From NCBI RefSeq assembly GCF_002752675.1, contig NZ_CP024608.1, forward strand, positions 6,448,001-6,512,000: DNA of 64,000 bases, given 5' to 3'. Source of the DNA: Massilia violaceinigra. Lineage in GTDB: Bacteria > Pseudomonadota > Gammaproteobacteria > Burkholderiales > Burkholderiaceae_D. Shown one piece after another: positions 33,732 to 41,622 of this stretch. The first letter of the stretch is position 1, and each line of letters opens with the position of its first letter. The notes below the pieces were generated by a model. That model ran no database searches. It was given only the letters and a program-made list of their open reading frames with translations, and had not been told where the DNA came from. The translations under genes and the position numbers were made by a program.

Positions 33732-34127
33732 TCACCGAAGCTCGCCGCCGTTGGCGATACAGTTGAACGTTGCTTTATTCTCGACCTTTACAACAACGCC
33801 CGTGCCAACTGGACGCGCCCAAGCAAAAGCGCCCATTTTCTGACCCGTCTTCAAATTAATAATTGCGTCGGCGCCGGCTGCACGCGCATCGTCAGCCATC
33901 AGCGGTATCAATTCATTTACTGTGCCGTAGGTTCTTTTTGAGCTATTTGCCTGCCCGATTACTGTGTAAGCAACACTACTCGGCATTGGTGACCGCATCA
34001 AGCATACAGGTTCGCTGTGAGCGGCCGACCGCTCCGCCGCAGCCTGCCCCTTGGGAGGTTGAATATATGATCTTGCTGCGCATCCTGATATGAGAATTGC
34101 GAGAAGTACAGGTAGTGCTCGTTTCAT
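33732..34127 (-). CDS. Lipoprotein with YbjQ-like domain
   Basis: 131 residues from ATG 34127, with AAGGA 5 bases upstream. Signal peptide with lipobox LISGC. The mature domain contains VAYTVIGQANSSKRTYGTV and ELIPLMADDARAAGADAIIN, resembling YbjQ/UPF0145-type heavy-metal-binding-like folds. An envelope-located product cotranscribed with the prophage repressor suggests lysogenic conversion, for example altered surface or superinfection exclusion (inference). Confidence 0.7.
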   Translation of the reverse strand: MKRALPVLLAILISGCAARSYIQPPKGQAAAERSAAHSEPVCLMRSPMPSSVAYTVIGQANSSKRTYGTVNELIPLMADDARAAGADAIINLKTGQKMGAFAWARPVGTGVVVKVENKATFNCIANGGELR

Positions 34128-34144
34128 ATTTTCCTTGCTCGATA

Positions 34145-34163
34145 TCATCGCGTGCTGTTGCGT
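34145..34163. repeat. Dispersed repeat, copy 3 (degenerate)
   Basis: TCATCGCGTGCTGTTGCGT matches the core of copies 1 and 2 (TCATGGCGTGCCGTTGCG) with a few changes. It sits between the lipoprotein gene and the repressor gene. Confidence 0.4.
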
Positions 34164-34865
34164 CTAAACACGAAGAGTTTCACGAAGAACAACCCGACCG
34201 ACAATAATGCACGCTTCGCCTCGGCAAATTTTTCGGTGGTATTTACGTTGGTCGATATTGTCGGATGTAAGCCACCAGTCGCCAGCGTCACGGGACAAGC
34301 GCTTTACGATTGCCTCGCCCTCATAGTTCACCGCGAACACGACGCCGTCCACTGGCCGCTTGTCTGCCGTGTCAATAACAACAATGTCGCCATCATAGAG
34401 AGCTGGCTCCATGCTTTCCCCTTGAACGGGGATTGCAACAAGTTTGTCCGGGCTCAAATTCTTCTGCGCAATGACGCGTTTGCGAACGCCGAACGTCCCG
34501 CCGTCACGCCGATCTGTTTCCGTCTGGAAGCCAGTAACGCCAGCCTGGAGCCGCAAAGTCACCATCGGTATCTGAATGTGCCCATCATCGTCGGGACCAG
34601 TTACATGCACCGGCATCGCACCAGGAAGCAGGTCGGCAGTAGTGCGCTCGGCCTCTCCGTACAATAGCCAGCGGGGCGTGATGCCCAGCACCTCACACAG
34701 CCTCGTCATCTTTGGGCCAGTGATTTCCACGATTCCGCCGCTGTCGATGCTCTTTTCCCAATCGGTAATAGTAGGGTTTGATACAGGTATCAGCTTAGCA
34801 AGTTCGCCTTTTCGCAGCCCAGCAGCCTCACGGGCTCGGGTCAGTCTTTTTTTCCATTCTTCCAT
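34164..34865 (-). CDS. CI-like phage repressor (HTH + S24 peptidase)
   Basis: 233 residues. N-terminal HTH_3 domain (REAAGLRKGELAKLIPVSNP, TITDWEKSID) and a C-terminal LexA-type S24 domain. The self-cleavage site Ala108-Gly109 lies in RLQAGVTG, the nucleophile Ser151 in QGESMEPA and the base Lys188 in AIVKRL. RecA-stimulated autocleavage after DNA damage should induce the prophage. It very probably binds the TTAGGCATGCCTAA-type operators, one of which touches its own start codon, so it autoregulates. Confidence 0.93.
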   Translation of the reverse strand: MEEWKKRLTRAREAAGLRKGELAKLIPVSNPTITDWEKSIDSGGIVEITGPKMTRLCEVLGITPRWLLYGEAERTTADLLPGAMPVHVTGPDDDGHIQIPMVTLRLQAGVTGFQTETDRRDGGTFGVRKRVIAQKNLSPDKLVAIPVQGESMEPALYDGDIVVIDTADKRPVDGVVFAVNYEGEAIVKRLSRDAGDWWLTSDNIDQRKYHRKICRGEACIIVGRVVLRETLRV

Positions 34866-34936
34866 TAGGCAATCCTAAATGATTCTTCGTTAGGCATGCC
34901 TAGAAATGTCTTGCAAATATTTTTAGGTATGCCTAA
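34865..34936. promoter_or_regulatory. Right operator region, three palindromic sites
   Basis: Sites at 34865-34878 (TTAGGCAATCCTAA), 34890-34903 (TTAGGCATGCCTAG) and 34923-34936 (TTAGGTATGCCTAA). The first overlaps the repressor start codon by one base. The third covers the -10 of the rightward promoter. This is the counterpart of lambda OR. Confidence 0.8.
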
Positions 34937-34939
34937 AAT
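34911..34939 (+). promoter_or_regulatory. Rightward promoter of the Cro-like gene
   Basis: -35 TTGCAA (34911-34916), 17-bp spacer, -10 TAAAAT (34934-34939). Only five bases separate the -10 from the ATG at 34945, so the mRNA should start at or next to the start codon. TTGCAA is its own reverse complement and can also serve as the -35 of the divergent repressor promoter. Confidence 0.75.
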
Positions 34940-34944
34940 AGCGC

Positions 34945-35160
34945 ATGGACACTCAAAACCCCAACACCATCATCGACCGCTTGGGCGGCACGTCCGCTAC
35001 GGCCCGCCTGTGCGAGATTCAGCCGCCTTCGGTATCTGAATGGCGCAAAACGGGCATCCCTAAAACCCAGCTCAAATTTCTCAAGGCCATCCGACCCGAT
35101 GTGTTCGGAGAGTCCCCGGCGAAACGCAAGAAGCCGCGCACCCCCGCGCCGCCACCCTGA
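34945..35160 (+). CDS. Cro-like (YdaS-type) HTH protein, probably leaderless mRNA
   Basis: 71 residues. NTIIDRLGGTSATARLCEIQ followed by PPSVSEWRKTGIPKTQLKFL is a YdaS/Cro-type helix-turn-helix; the tail is basic and Pro-rich. First gene of the right operon, divergent from the repressor, so it plays the Cro role. No ribosome site precedes the ATG, consistent with a leaderless transcript. Confidence 0.8.
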   Translation: MDTQNPNTIIDRLGGTSATARLCEIQPPSVSEWRKTGIPKTQLKFLKAIRPDVFGESPAKRKKPRTPAPPP

Positions 35161-35221
35161 TCCGCCGCAACAGAAGCACCGCAGCACCTACCTTTCCCGC
35201 CACACCCTTACTGGAAAAACT

Positions 35222-35476
35222 ATGAACCCGAACGCAAACAGCATCGCCATGAAGTCCTACGTCAGCCCTGACGATTACACGGAGTTCGCCGAGGAATGCC
35301 GCATTGAAGGCGAGACCCACAGCGCAATGATGCGGCGCCTGATGAAGACGTACACGAAGAACCAACAGGATAGCCGCGAGCGGGCGAAAAAGGAACGGGC
35401 CAACTTGGGCCCAGTGTGGGCCTTGTCGCTGCCAGGTCGCGCGAACTACGCAACCTCGATGCGCAGCCTGCAATGA
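35222..35476 (+). CDS. Arc/CopG-like small DNA-binding protein (candidate CII position)
   Basis: 84 residues from ATG 35222. The segment KSYVSPDDYTEFAEECRIEG followed by THSAMMRRLMKTY reads as a ribbon-helix-helix. The C-terminus is basic then polar. It takes the place that CII or another early regulator holds in lambda-like phages; function inferred only. Confidence 0.55.
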   Translation: MNPNANSIAMKSYVSPDDYTEFAEECRIEGETHSAMMRRLMKTYTKNQQDSRERAKKERANLGPVWALSLPGRANYATSMRSLQ

Positions 35477-35548
35477 GAGTTCACAGCCGCCGCAGCACCA
35501 ACACAGCGAGGCTCGCATGTAGCGAGCTAACAACCAACCGGAGGCACC

Positions 35549-35752
35549 ATGACCAAGCCTGAACAAAAGATCGATTGCAGCGCCTATATCGTCCACTGGG
35601 CGCAGTGGTGGCAAATCACCGAACAACACATGCTTGGCGCTACTGGCGCAGCGCGGGCCGACGCGAACAACGTGCATGAGGATGCCAAGCGCAAGCTACG
35701 CGAGAGCGTGTTCTTGGCCGCGCGTGCGAGCGAAGAGGCCCATCATGGATGA
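35549..35752 (+). CDS. Small hypothetical phage protein
   Basis: 67 residues with CGGAGG 6 bases upstream of the ATG. Helical, Ala-rich (ANNVHEDAKRKLRESVFLAA). Overlaps the next gene by 8 bp. Function unknown. Confidence 0.55.
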   Translation: MTKPEQKIDCSAYIVHWAQWWQITEQHMLGATGAARADANNVHEDAKRKLRESVFLAARASEEAHHG

Positions 35753-35960
35753 AGCCATTGTCTCCCGCGCGCGCATCGAGCTGAAAGGCTACAACGCAGC
35801 GCTTCGCGGCGACCCCAGCGACGCGCACAACATGAACCCTTGGTCCGCCACCGTGCCAGAGTGGAACCGCGGCTATGCCAAGGGCGCCAGCGAGCTCCCG
35901 ACAACGCAGTATGTCGCCCAGGCGCCCGAGCGTGTTGATGCGCGTCAGGCGGCCGTATGA
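35745..35960 (+). CDS. RMF/CrpP-like small protein
   Basis: 71 residues from ATG 35745. RARIELKGYNAALRGDP and NPW..TVPEWNRGYAKGASE follow the GYxAxxxG...NPY....WxxGW/YxxG pattern of ribosome modulation factor and CrpP-type proteins, which are frequent in phages. Whether it binds ribosomes is unknown. Confidence 0.55.
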   Translation: MDEAIVSRARIELKGYNAALRGDPSDAHNMNPWSATVPEWNRGYAKGASELPTTQYVAQAPERVDARQAAV

Positions 35961-36017
35961 GCGCCATCGTTGAGCCTGCTATGATTTCCACCCCATCAAC
36001 TGTCGGAGAAAAAGTAT

Positions 36018-36224
36018 ATGTCGGATATCAATTGGTATGGCGAGGACCAGGACTCCTCTGTCATTTTCAACAGCGTCAACGCGTTAGCCGTTTATATAAA
36101 CACGTCGGGCGAGCTGGTAATTCGCCAGCAGGGTGCCAACGGGGAGGACGATTCGGTAATCGCGCTCCCAAAAATGTTCGTCCCGATGCTGCTGAGCGCA
36201 ATAACCAAGGCAATGGCCGAGTAA
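36018..36224 (+). CDS. Small hypothetical phage protein
   Basis: 68 residues with GGAGAA upstream of the ATG. Beta-rich (SVIFNSVNALAVYINTSGEL) with a short C-terminal helix. No family recognised; the overlapping frame at 35957-36262 is a shadow. Confidence 0.55.
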   Translation: MSDINWYGEDQDSSVIFNSVNALAVYINTSGELVIRQQGANGEDDSVIALPKMFVPMLLSAITKAMAE

Positions 36225-36258
36225 GCTGTGCCCCGCTGCCCCTGACAAAGGGGCAGCC

Positions 36259-37176
36259 ATGAATTACTACCCCTTCCATATCGGTGACTTCCGCTCTGGC
36301 ACGGTCAATATGACCCGCCAAGCGCGCTGGATTTACCGCGACATGCTCGACGTCTACTACGACGCCGAAGCCCCGCTCACGCTTGACCTGGACGTGCTGT
36401 GTGACCAGATCGGCGCCGAGAGCGACGAGGAACGCCGCATTGTCGAACGCCTGCTGCGCTTCAAGTTCGTCAAGACTGAGGCCGGCTACACGCATGAAAT
36501 CTGCGAGCGCGTCATTGCCGAATACCACAAGAAAGCCGATACCGCCAAAACCAACGGCAAAGCTGGTGGTCGTCCACGGAAAGCTACTGGGAACCCAAAA
36601 GAACCCAGTGGGTTTCCATCCGGTTCCGATCCGGTAGCTACTGGCAACCAAGAGCAAACCGGATCACAAGCTAACCAAGAACCAAGAACCAATAACCAAG
36701 AACCAGAACAAGCAACAGCACACGCGATCGACGGCTCTGCGGTCCCCGACTTCGACCCGCCGAAAGCCGCGCCGCTCCCGATGCGTGAACTGCCCCCGGT
36801 TTCTGAAGACCCTGCTGTGCAGCTCGCCGTTGCTCTGCGCCGCCAGGGCATCACTGCAAACTCGGTTCACCCTGCCGTGCAAGGCTGGGCGGCTAAGGGC
36901 GTGACGGTCGATCTGCTGACCGAGGCGGTGGCGATTGCCAGGGGCAGCAAGCCTGACGGCGCCATCCCGGTCAACTACCTGGCGCCCATCGTCAACGACC
37001 TGCTGAACCCACCTGCTGCTCGGCCTGCACTGCCGCGTGGGACGCCCCCGCGCCCGACCAACGGCAAGTTCCACTTCGGCGACATCGACCGTTCTGGCGA
37101 CGTGGCCGCCATGGCCGCCAACATGCAGCGCCGGGGAATCACCGTCCCCGAGGGAGACGAGGTGATCGAATTATGA
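36259..37176 (+). CDS. DUF1376 replication-initiation-type protein (YdaU-like)
   Basis: 305 residues. The N-terminal MNYYPFHIGDFRSGTVNMTR, RWIYRDMLDVYYDAEAPL and LLRFKFVKTEAGYTHEICER belong to DUF1376, winged-helix proteins that replace lambda O beside a DnaC-like loader. A low-complexity Asn/Gln/Glu linker (about 115-150) follows, then a C-terminal domain. It probably binds the phage origin and recruits the loader encoded next, which overlaps it by 4 bp. An origin may lie inside the gene, as in lambda O, but I see no clear iterons. Confidence 0.8.
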   Translation: MNYYPFHIGDFRSGTVNMTRQARWIYRDMLDVYYDAEAPLTLDLDVLCDQIGAESDEERRIVERLLRFKFVKTEAGYTHEICERVIAEYHKKADTAKTNGKAGGRPRKATGNPKEPSGFPSGSDPVATGNQEQTGSQANQEPRTNNQEPEQATAHAIDGSAVPDFDPPKAAPLPMRELPPVSEDPAVQLAVALRRQGITANSVHPAVQGWAAKGVTVDLLTEAVAIARGSKPDGAIPVNYLAPIVNDLLNPPAARPALPRGTPPRPTNGKFHFGDIDRSGDVAAMAANMQRRGITVPEGDEVIEL

Positions 37177-37940
37177 ATGGCGAATCTCTGGAAGCAGTTG
37201 GGAGTTTCTTCAACGACTTCGGCGGGCGCTTGGCGATGGCTGCCGGTTCCTGCGAAGTGCACGGCGCGGCATCCGTTCTGGTGCGCACCGGCGCGGCCTG
37301 GCACTGCCCGCGTTGCCTGGAAGCCGAAATGGCGGCCGACACCGAGGCGATGGTACTGGCCGAAAGCCGCGCCTGGCGCATGAAGGTCGCCATGATCCCG
37401 AGCAAGTACGTCGGCGCCATGTTCCCGGCCGCCACGCCAGCGCAAAAGGGCGTGCGCTCGACGGTCGCCAGCTTCCGCGACTTCATCCTGCGCGAGCGGC
37501 AATGGGCAACGCTGATCATGACCGGCGAGACCGGCACCGGCAAAACGCTGCTGGCGTGCGAGTTCGCCCAGGCGCTGGTCAGCAAGACGCCGCTCACCGT
37601 CCGCTACATCACGGCCGCCGGCATGATCAGCGAAATCCAGGCCACCTACGGCAGTCGCGACGGGAAAAGCTCCGAAACCGAAATCATGCGCTTCGCCCAA
37701 TACGACGTGCTGATCCTGGACGAAATCGACGCGTACCGCGCCACCGTCGACGCCGACATGCTGCTGACCGAAATCATCAACCGCCGCTACAACGAGGGCA
37801 AGCCGATTGTGGCCATCAGCAACCAGGCGCTCGACGGCCTCAAGCAATTCGTCGGCGCGCGCGTGCACAGTCGCCTGTACGAAAACTCGTTCCCCTGCGC
37901 CTTCACCTGGGGCGACTTCCGCCGGGCCGGCGCAGCATGA
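37173..37940 (+). CDS. DnaC-like helicase loader
   Basis: 255 residues. A zinc-ribbon-like N-terminus (CEVH...CPRCLEAEM, about 27-52) precedes an AAA+ ATPase: Walker A TGETGTGKT (about 112-120), Walker B VLILDEIDAYR, sensor AISNQ and an Arg finger region RVHSRLYE. Loads the replicative helicase at the phage origin in concert with the DUF1376 protein. Confidence 0.9.
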   Translation: MNGESLEAVGSFFNDFGGRLAMAAGSCEVHGAASVLVRTGAAWHCPRCLEAEMAADTEAMVLAESRAWRMKVAMIPSKYVGAMFPAATPAQKGVRSTVASFRDFILRERQWATLIMTGETGTGKTLLACEFAQALVSKTPLTVRYITAAGMISEIQATYGSRDGKSSETEIMRFAQYDVLILDEIDAYRATVDADMLLTEIINRRYNEGKPIVAISNQALDGLKQFVGARVHSRLYENSFPCAFTWGDFRRAGAA

Positions 37941-38116
37941 GACTCGCTACCAACCACCTGGGCTACGTGGTCCAGCGCTTCGACGGCCCGGCCATCGGCT
38001 GGTTTGCCACCACTGATCCGACCACGCCCGAGAAGGCCAAGCAGCAGCTTGACAACTTGGCGCGCACGCCGGGCGCCGAGTACCGCGTGTATCCGGCACT
38101 GGGAGAAAAAGCATGA
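37937..38116 (+). CDS. Small hypothetical phage protein
   Basis: 59 residues, ATG overlapping the dnaC-like stop (ATGA). VVQRFDGPAIGWFATTD and a helix KAKQQLDNLARTPGAEYRV. Function unknown; coupled to both neighbours by 4-bp overlaps. Confidence 0.6.
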   Translation: MRLATNHLGYVVQRFDGPAIGWFATTDPTTPEKAKQQLDNLARTPGAEYRVYPALGEKA

Positions 38117-39186
38117 GCATCATCCATGTAGTTTCCTGCTCCACGGGTAAGGACAGCGTGGCGACCCTGCTGCTTGCGGCGGGCAGATTCGGAACGGAGC
38201 GCGTGCGCGGCATCTTGTGCGACACCGGCAACGAGCACGAGTATGTGTTCGAGCATCGGCTGTACCTGGAGCGTGCCACTGGCGTACGCATCGACATCCT
38301 GACTGCGAATTTCGACGAAGAAATCGCAGGCAAGAGGCGGTACATCGCGCGTGACGTGCGTACACGTCGGGAATACGCGACCGAGCCGGTCTTCGACGCT
38401 GCTGGCGAGCCGGTGCTCAAGCGCGACGGGCGGGGAAACATTGTGCTAAATAAAAAGGGCACCCCGGTTCAGAAAACCATAAAGGTCGGCGGCGGCAAGC
38501 GTGTGCGTTGGACGAATAAGGCAAAGCGCCGCGCCCTGGCGGTGCTGCAACCCAGCGGCAACCCGTTTCTCGACCTGTGCATGTGGAAGGGCCGGTTCCC
38601 AAGCCGCAAGGCGCAGTTCTGCACCGAACACCTCAAGCGCAACATGGCTGTTGAGTATCAATTGGCGCTGATCGAGCAGGGCCACACGGTCGTGAGCTGG
38701 CAGGGCGTGCGCCGGGACGAGTCTTTAAATCGACGCGATGCCAAACAGTTCGAGCGCGTTGACCGCAATTTCTTCATCTATCGGCCGCTCGTGGAATGGA
38801 ATGTCGCTCGGGTCTTCAAAATCGCAGAAGACAAGAACATCGAGCCAAACCCGCTTTACAAGTGCGGCATGGGGCGGGTCGGATGTATGCCATGTATCAA
38901 CGCATCCAAGGACGAAATCCACCAGATCGGCATCCGATTCCCCGAGCACATCGCCAAGGTGGCTGAATGGGAGCGGTTGGTCGGCCTGGCATCCAAGCGC
39001 AACGCGGCAACCTTCATGCACAAATCGAGCGGCAAGGGCCTGAATAATCAGCAAATTGTCGCTGCATCGAATATCCATGCGGTAGTCGAATGGGCAAAAA
39101 CCACGCGAGGCGGCAAGCAATTTTCGCTGCTGACCGCGCTGGAAGAGCCGACTAGTTGCGCATCTTCGTACGGGCTGTGCGAATGA
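38113..39186 (+). CDS. PP-loop ATPase, PAPS reductase/DndC-like
   Basis: 357 residues. PP-loop SCSTGKDSVATLLLA near the N-terminus; CDTGNEHEYVFEHRLYLE as second nucleotide motif; an insert with Lys/Arg-rich hairpins; FCTEHLKR; and a C-terminal Cys cluster KCGMGRVGCMPCINASKDE that could bind an Fe-S cluster. Members adenylate substrates in sulfate reduction or, as DndC, in DNA phosphorothioation. The phage context (replication genes, then a DNA methyltransferase) suggests nucleic-acid or nucleotide modification; this is inference. Confidence 0.8.
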   Translation: MSIIHVVSCSTGKDSVATLLLAAGRFGTERVRGILCDTGNEHEYVFEHRLYLERATGVRIDILTANFDEEIAGKRRYIARDVRTRREYATEPVFDAAGEPVLKRDGRGNIVLNKKGTPVQKTIKVGGGKRVRWTNKAKRRALAVLQPSGNPFLDLCMWKGRFPSRKAQFCTEHLKRNMAVEYQLALIEQGHTVVSWQGVRRDESLNRRDAKQFERVDRNFFIYRPLVEWNVARVFKIAEDKNIEPNPLYKCGMGRVGCMPCINASKDEIHQIGIRFPEHIAKVAEWERLVGLASKRNAATFMHKSSGKGLNNQQIVAASNIHAVVEWAKTTRGGKQFSLLTALEEPTSCASSYGLCE

Positions 39187-39428
39187 AAGCCGCCACCATC
39201 ACCATCGACGGCAAGGCCATCGGCTTTGTCGCGCGCAAGGCGCCGCACACCGGCGACGACGCGTGCAAGGGCTGCTTGTTCGATAAGAAGCACTCGCTGG
39301 TCTGCGGCATGGCCCTCGCCCTCGCGCATGAGGTAGGACAGCCAGGCTGCGGAACGGAGGAAGTCGGCTTCATCTACGTCGAGGCCGACCCGCGTCAGCT
39401 CGTGCTGGATGAGGAGGTGCTGCCGTGA
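39183..39428 (+). CDS. Small cysteine-containing protein
   Basis: 81 residues; ATG overlaps the upstream stop (ATGA). Cysteines in DDACKGCLFDKKHSLVCG and QPGCGTEE could bind a metal. Sandwiched with 4-bp overlaps between the PP-loop gene and the methyltransferase gene, so likely made with them. Confidence 0.6.
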   Translation: MKAATITIDGKAIGFVARKAPHTGDDACKGCLFDKKHSLVCGMALALAHEVGQPGCGTEEVGFIYVEADPRQLVLDEEVLP

Positions 39429-40246
39429 GCCCTGTCATTATCGGCGATGCATCGCTTTATCTGGGCGACTGCCTGCAGCGCATGCAGGAAATCGAAAGCG
39501 CCAGCGTTGATTTGATCCTTTGCGATCTCCCGTATGGGACGACTGCATGCGCCTGGGATTCCGTGATCCCATTTGCGCCGCTATGGGCCGAATACAAGCG
39601 CATCGCAAAAAAGGACGTCGCCATTGTATTAACGGCGACGCAGCCATTCACCACGGCCCTTATTTGGTCCAATATCGACGCCTTTAGCTACGAATGGATT
39701 TACGAAAAGACCAATCCGAAAGGGTTTCTGAACGCCAAGCGACGCCCGCTGACCGCGCACGAAAGCATTCTCGTTTTTAGCTACGGGAAGCCACCGTACT
39801 ATCCGCAGAAATGGACGATCCCCGATCATTTGCGCACCAAACGGAAGCATGCCACCTCGAAGACGGCAGGAGAGGTCTACGGCGCACGCGATTTGGTGCG
39901 ATGGGACGATGACGGGTCGCGTTTCCCAACCAGTGTTATCGGTTTCAGCAATCGAGTAGGCAGGGGCGAAAATTTCCATCCGACCCAGAAGCCAGTGGAA
40001 ATGATGGAGTACCTAATCAAAACGTACACCGAGCCAGGCCAGATTGTGATGGATAACTGCATGGGCAGCGGCACAACAGGCGTTGCGGCGAAGCGGTGCG
40101 GGCGGAAATTCGTCGGATTCGAGCAGAAGAAAAGCTATTTCGAAATCGCGTGCGCCCGCATTGAGCAGGGCGCCTCTCATGGCCAGCTATTCGTTTCGGC
40201 GCCGATGGGGCAGGAGCAAGCCTGCATGTTTACGGAGGCCGCATGA
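39425..40246 (+). CDS. DNA methyltransferase, N4-cytosine/N6-adenine type
   Basis: 273 residues with a GTG start overlapping the previous stop (GTGA). Catalytic motif DLPYGTTACAWDS near residue 34 precedes the SAM-binding motif DNCMGSGTTGVAAKR near 215, so it belongs to the beta group (IV before I). FHPTQKPVEMMEYLI is the usual motif X region. No cognate restriction gene is adjacent, so it is probably an orphan phage enzyme protecting or marking phage DNA. Confidence 0.9.
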   Translation: MSPVIIGDASLYLGDCLQRMQEIESASVDLILCDLPYGTTACAWDSVIPFAPLWAEYKRIAKKDVAIVLTATQPFTTALIWSNIDAFSYEWIYEKTNPKGFLNAKRRPLTAHESILVFSYGKPPYYPQKWTIPDHLRTKRKHATSKTAGEVYGARDLVRWDDDGSRFPTSVIGFSNRVGRGENFHPTQKPVEMMEYLIKTYTEPGQIVMDNCMGSGTTGVAAKRCGRKFVGFEQKKSYFEIACARIEQGASHGQLFVSAPMGQEQACMFTEAA

Positions 40247-40860
40247 CCGCCACCTTCACCCCGCACCCGAAGCCAGTTCGGGAGCCGAAGCCGCCGCGCG
40301 GGCCGCGTCAGCGCAAATGCGCGGTCAGCGCATGCCGCACCCCGTTCGCGCCCAGGTCGATGACGCACAAGGCATGCTCGCCCGACTGCGCCGCCGCGCT
40401 GGCCCTGGCCACCCGCCAGGCCGCCGAGCGCAAGGCCGACCGCGCGCGCAAGCAGGCGATCAAGCCACGGGGCAAGCACATGGAAGAGACGCAGGCCGTG
40501 TTCAATGCCTTCATCCGTGAGCGCGACCGGCTCGCCGGCTACGCCTGCATATCCAGCGGGCGGCCGCTCGACTGGTCCGGGAACAACGTCGATGCCGGCC
40601 ATTTTCGTAGCCGGGGCAGCGCGCCGCATCTGCGTTTCAACGAAGACAACGTGCACGCGCAGAGTAAGCAGGAAAACCGCTACGCATCGGGCAATGCCGT
40701 CGACTACCGGATCGGTCTGATCAAGCGCATCGGGCTGGCCGCCGTCGAAGCGCTGGAAGCCGACCAGGCGCCGCGCAAATGGACCATCGAAGAATTGGCC
40801 GCCATCAAATTCGAGTACCGCCAGAAGCTAAAACACCTCAAGGAGACCGCATCATGCTGA
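40243..40860 (+). CDS. ninG: NinG-family recombination protein
   Basis: 205 residues. N-terminal CAVSACRTPF..KACSPDCAAALA zinc-type region, basic middle, then VFNAFIRERDRLAGYACISS, NVDAGHFRSRGSAPHLRF and ENVHAQSKQEN-type segments diagnostic of NinG (lambda Rap), which acts on recombination intermediates such as Holliday junctions. Coupled to the methyltransferase gene by 4 bp. Confidence 0.9.
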   Translation: MTATFTPHPKPVREPKPPRGPRQRKCAVSACRTPFAPRSMTHKACSPDCAAALALATRQAAERKADRARKQAIKPRGKHMEETQAVFNAFIRERDRLAGYACISSGRPLDWSGNNVDAGHFRSRGSAPHLRFNEDNVHAQSKQENRYASGNAVDYRIGLIKRIGLAAVEALEADQAPRKWTIEELAAIKFEYRQKLKHLKETASC

Positions 40861-41090
40861 CCACGCCGGAAAAACTGACTTGCAATACCTGCGCACACAA
40901 GGGCTTCAACATCATTTTTGCGATATTCGATCCATCGTTGCAGTTGTGCTATCGGCCCAACAGGACAATCGATCTGGTGACGGGCAAGCCCGAGAGTGCT
41001 TGGTGCAGTATCGAAAGGCGCGCGGAGGGGCGATGCGGGCCTACTGGTCGCTTCCACAGCGACGCACAGAAGGAGGCAGCGCCATGCTGA
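40854..41090 (+). CDS. Small Cys-rich phage protein
   Basis: 78 residues from ATG 40854 with AAGGAG upstream. CNTCAHKGF, a Cys in LQLCYRPN and WCSIERR suggest a small metal-binding protein. Overlaps ninG by 7 bp and the next gene by 7 bp. Function unknown. Confidence 0.55.
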   Translation: MLTTPEKLTCNTCAHKGFNIIFAIFDPSLQLCYRPNRTIDLVTGKPESAWCSIERRAEGRCGPTGRFHSDAQKEAAPC

Positions 41091-41233
41091 ACGAAATCGA
41101 ATTTCTGACCGTCGCGGCCCTGGTCATTACCGCCAGCCTCGTTATCTGCGGTCTGGTCCTGTCGATCGCTACGATCGTCGGCGCGTCGATGGAAAGCGCA
41201 GCGTGGCGCGAGTACAAGCGGAGGCGCCTGTGA
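41084..41233 (+). CDS. Tiny membrane protein
   Basis: 49 residues, ATG with AGGAGG upstream. One membrane span (VAALVITASLVICGLVLSIA) and a basic C-terminal tail WREYKRRRL. Its stop overlaps the GTG of the next gene. Confidence 0.6.
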   Translation: MLNEIEFLTVAALVITASLVICGLVLSIATIVGASMESAAWREYKRRRL

Positions 41234-41622
41234 GCGCCCGTGTCCAGGTTGTCGACCTGACCGGCGCCGATCTGGACTACTGGGTCGCGCGCGCCCGCGG
41301 CACGCCGGCCGAGCACCTGCGCATCGAAACGGTGCCCCGCACGGATAACCGCATCTGCGTAAACGCGTCCGGCCCGATCCCGGCGCGGTTCGACCCGTCG
41401 ACGAACTGGGCGATTGGCGGGCCGATCATCGAGCGCGAACGCATCCATGTAGCGCCGATCTCGCGCCGCGAGTCACTTGGCGACTTGGCCGGCAAGTGGA
41501 CCGCTTGCATCCACGCCGCCCCAGTCAGGCCGGCGGTTCAGTTCGGCGAGTCTGCTCTGGCCGCGGCCATGCGCGCGTACGTGGCCAGTGTGTACGGCGC
41601 CACTGTAGGAGCGGCGCCATGA
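41230..41622 (+). CDS. NinX-like (DUF2591) protein
   Basis: 130 residues, GTG start overlapping the upstream stop (GTGA). VVDLTGADLDYWVARARG at the start, FDPSTNWAIGGPIIERERI in the middle and AAMRAYVASVYG at the end follow the DUF2591/NinX pattern found in the nin region of lambdoid phages. Role unknown. Confidence 0.8.
   Translation: MSARVQVVDLTGADLDYWVARARGTPAEHLRIETVPRTDNRICVNASGPIPARFDPSTNWAIGGPIIERERIHVAPISRRESLGDLAGKWTACIHAAPVRPAVQFGESALAAAMRAYVASVYGATVGAAP

Noticed and set aside
35957..36262. 101-codon frame overlapping 36018-36224
   Set aside because: The 36018 frame has a ribosome site and normal composition; this one reads as a shadow.
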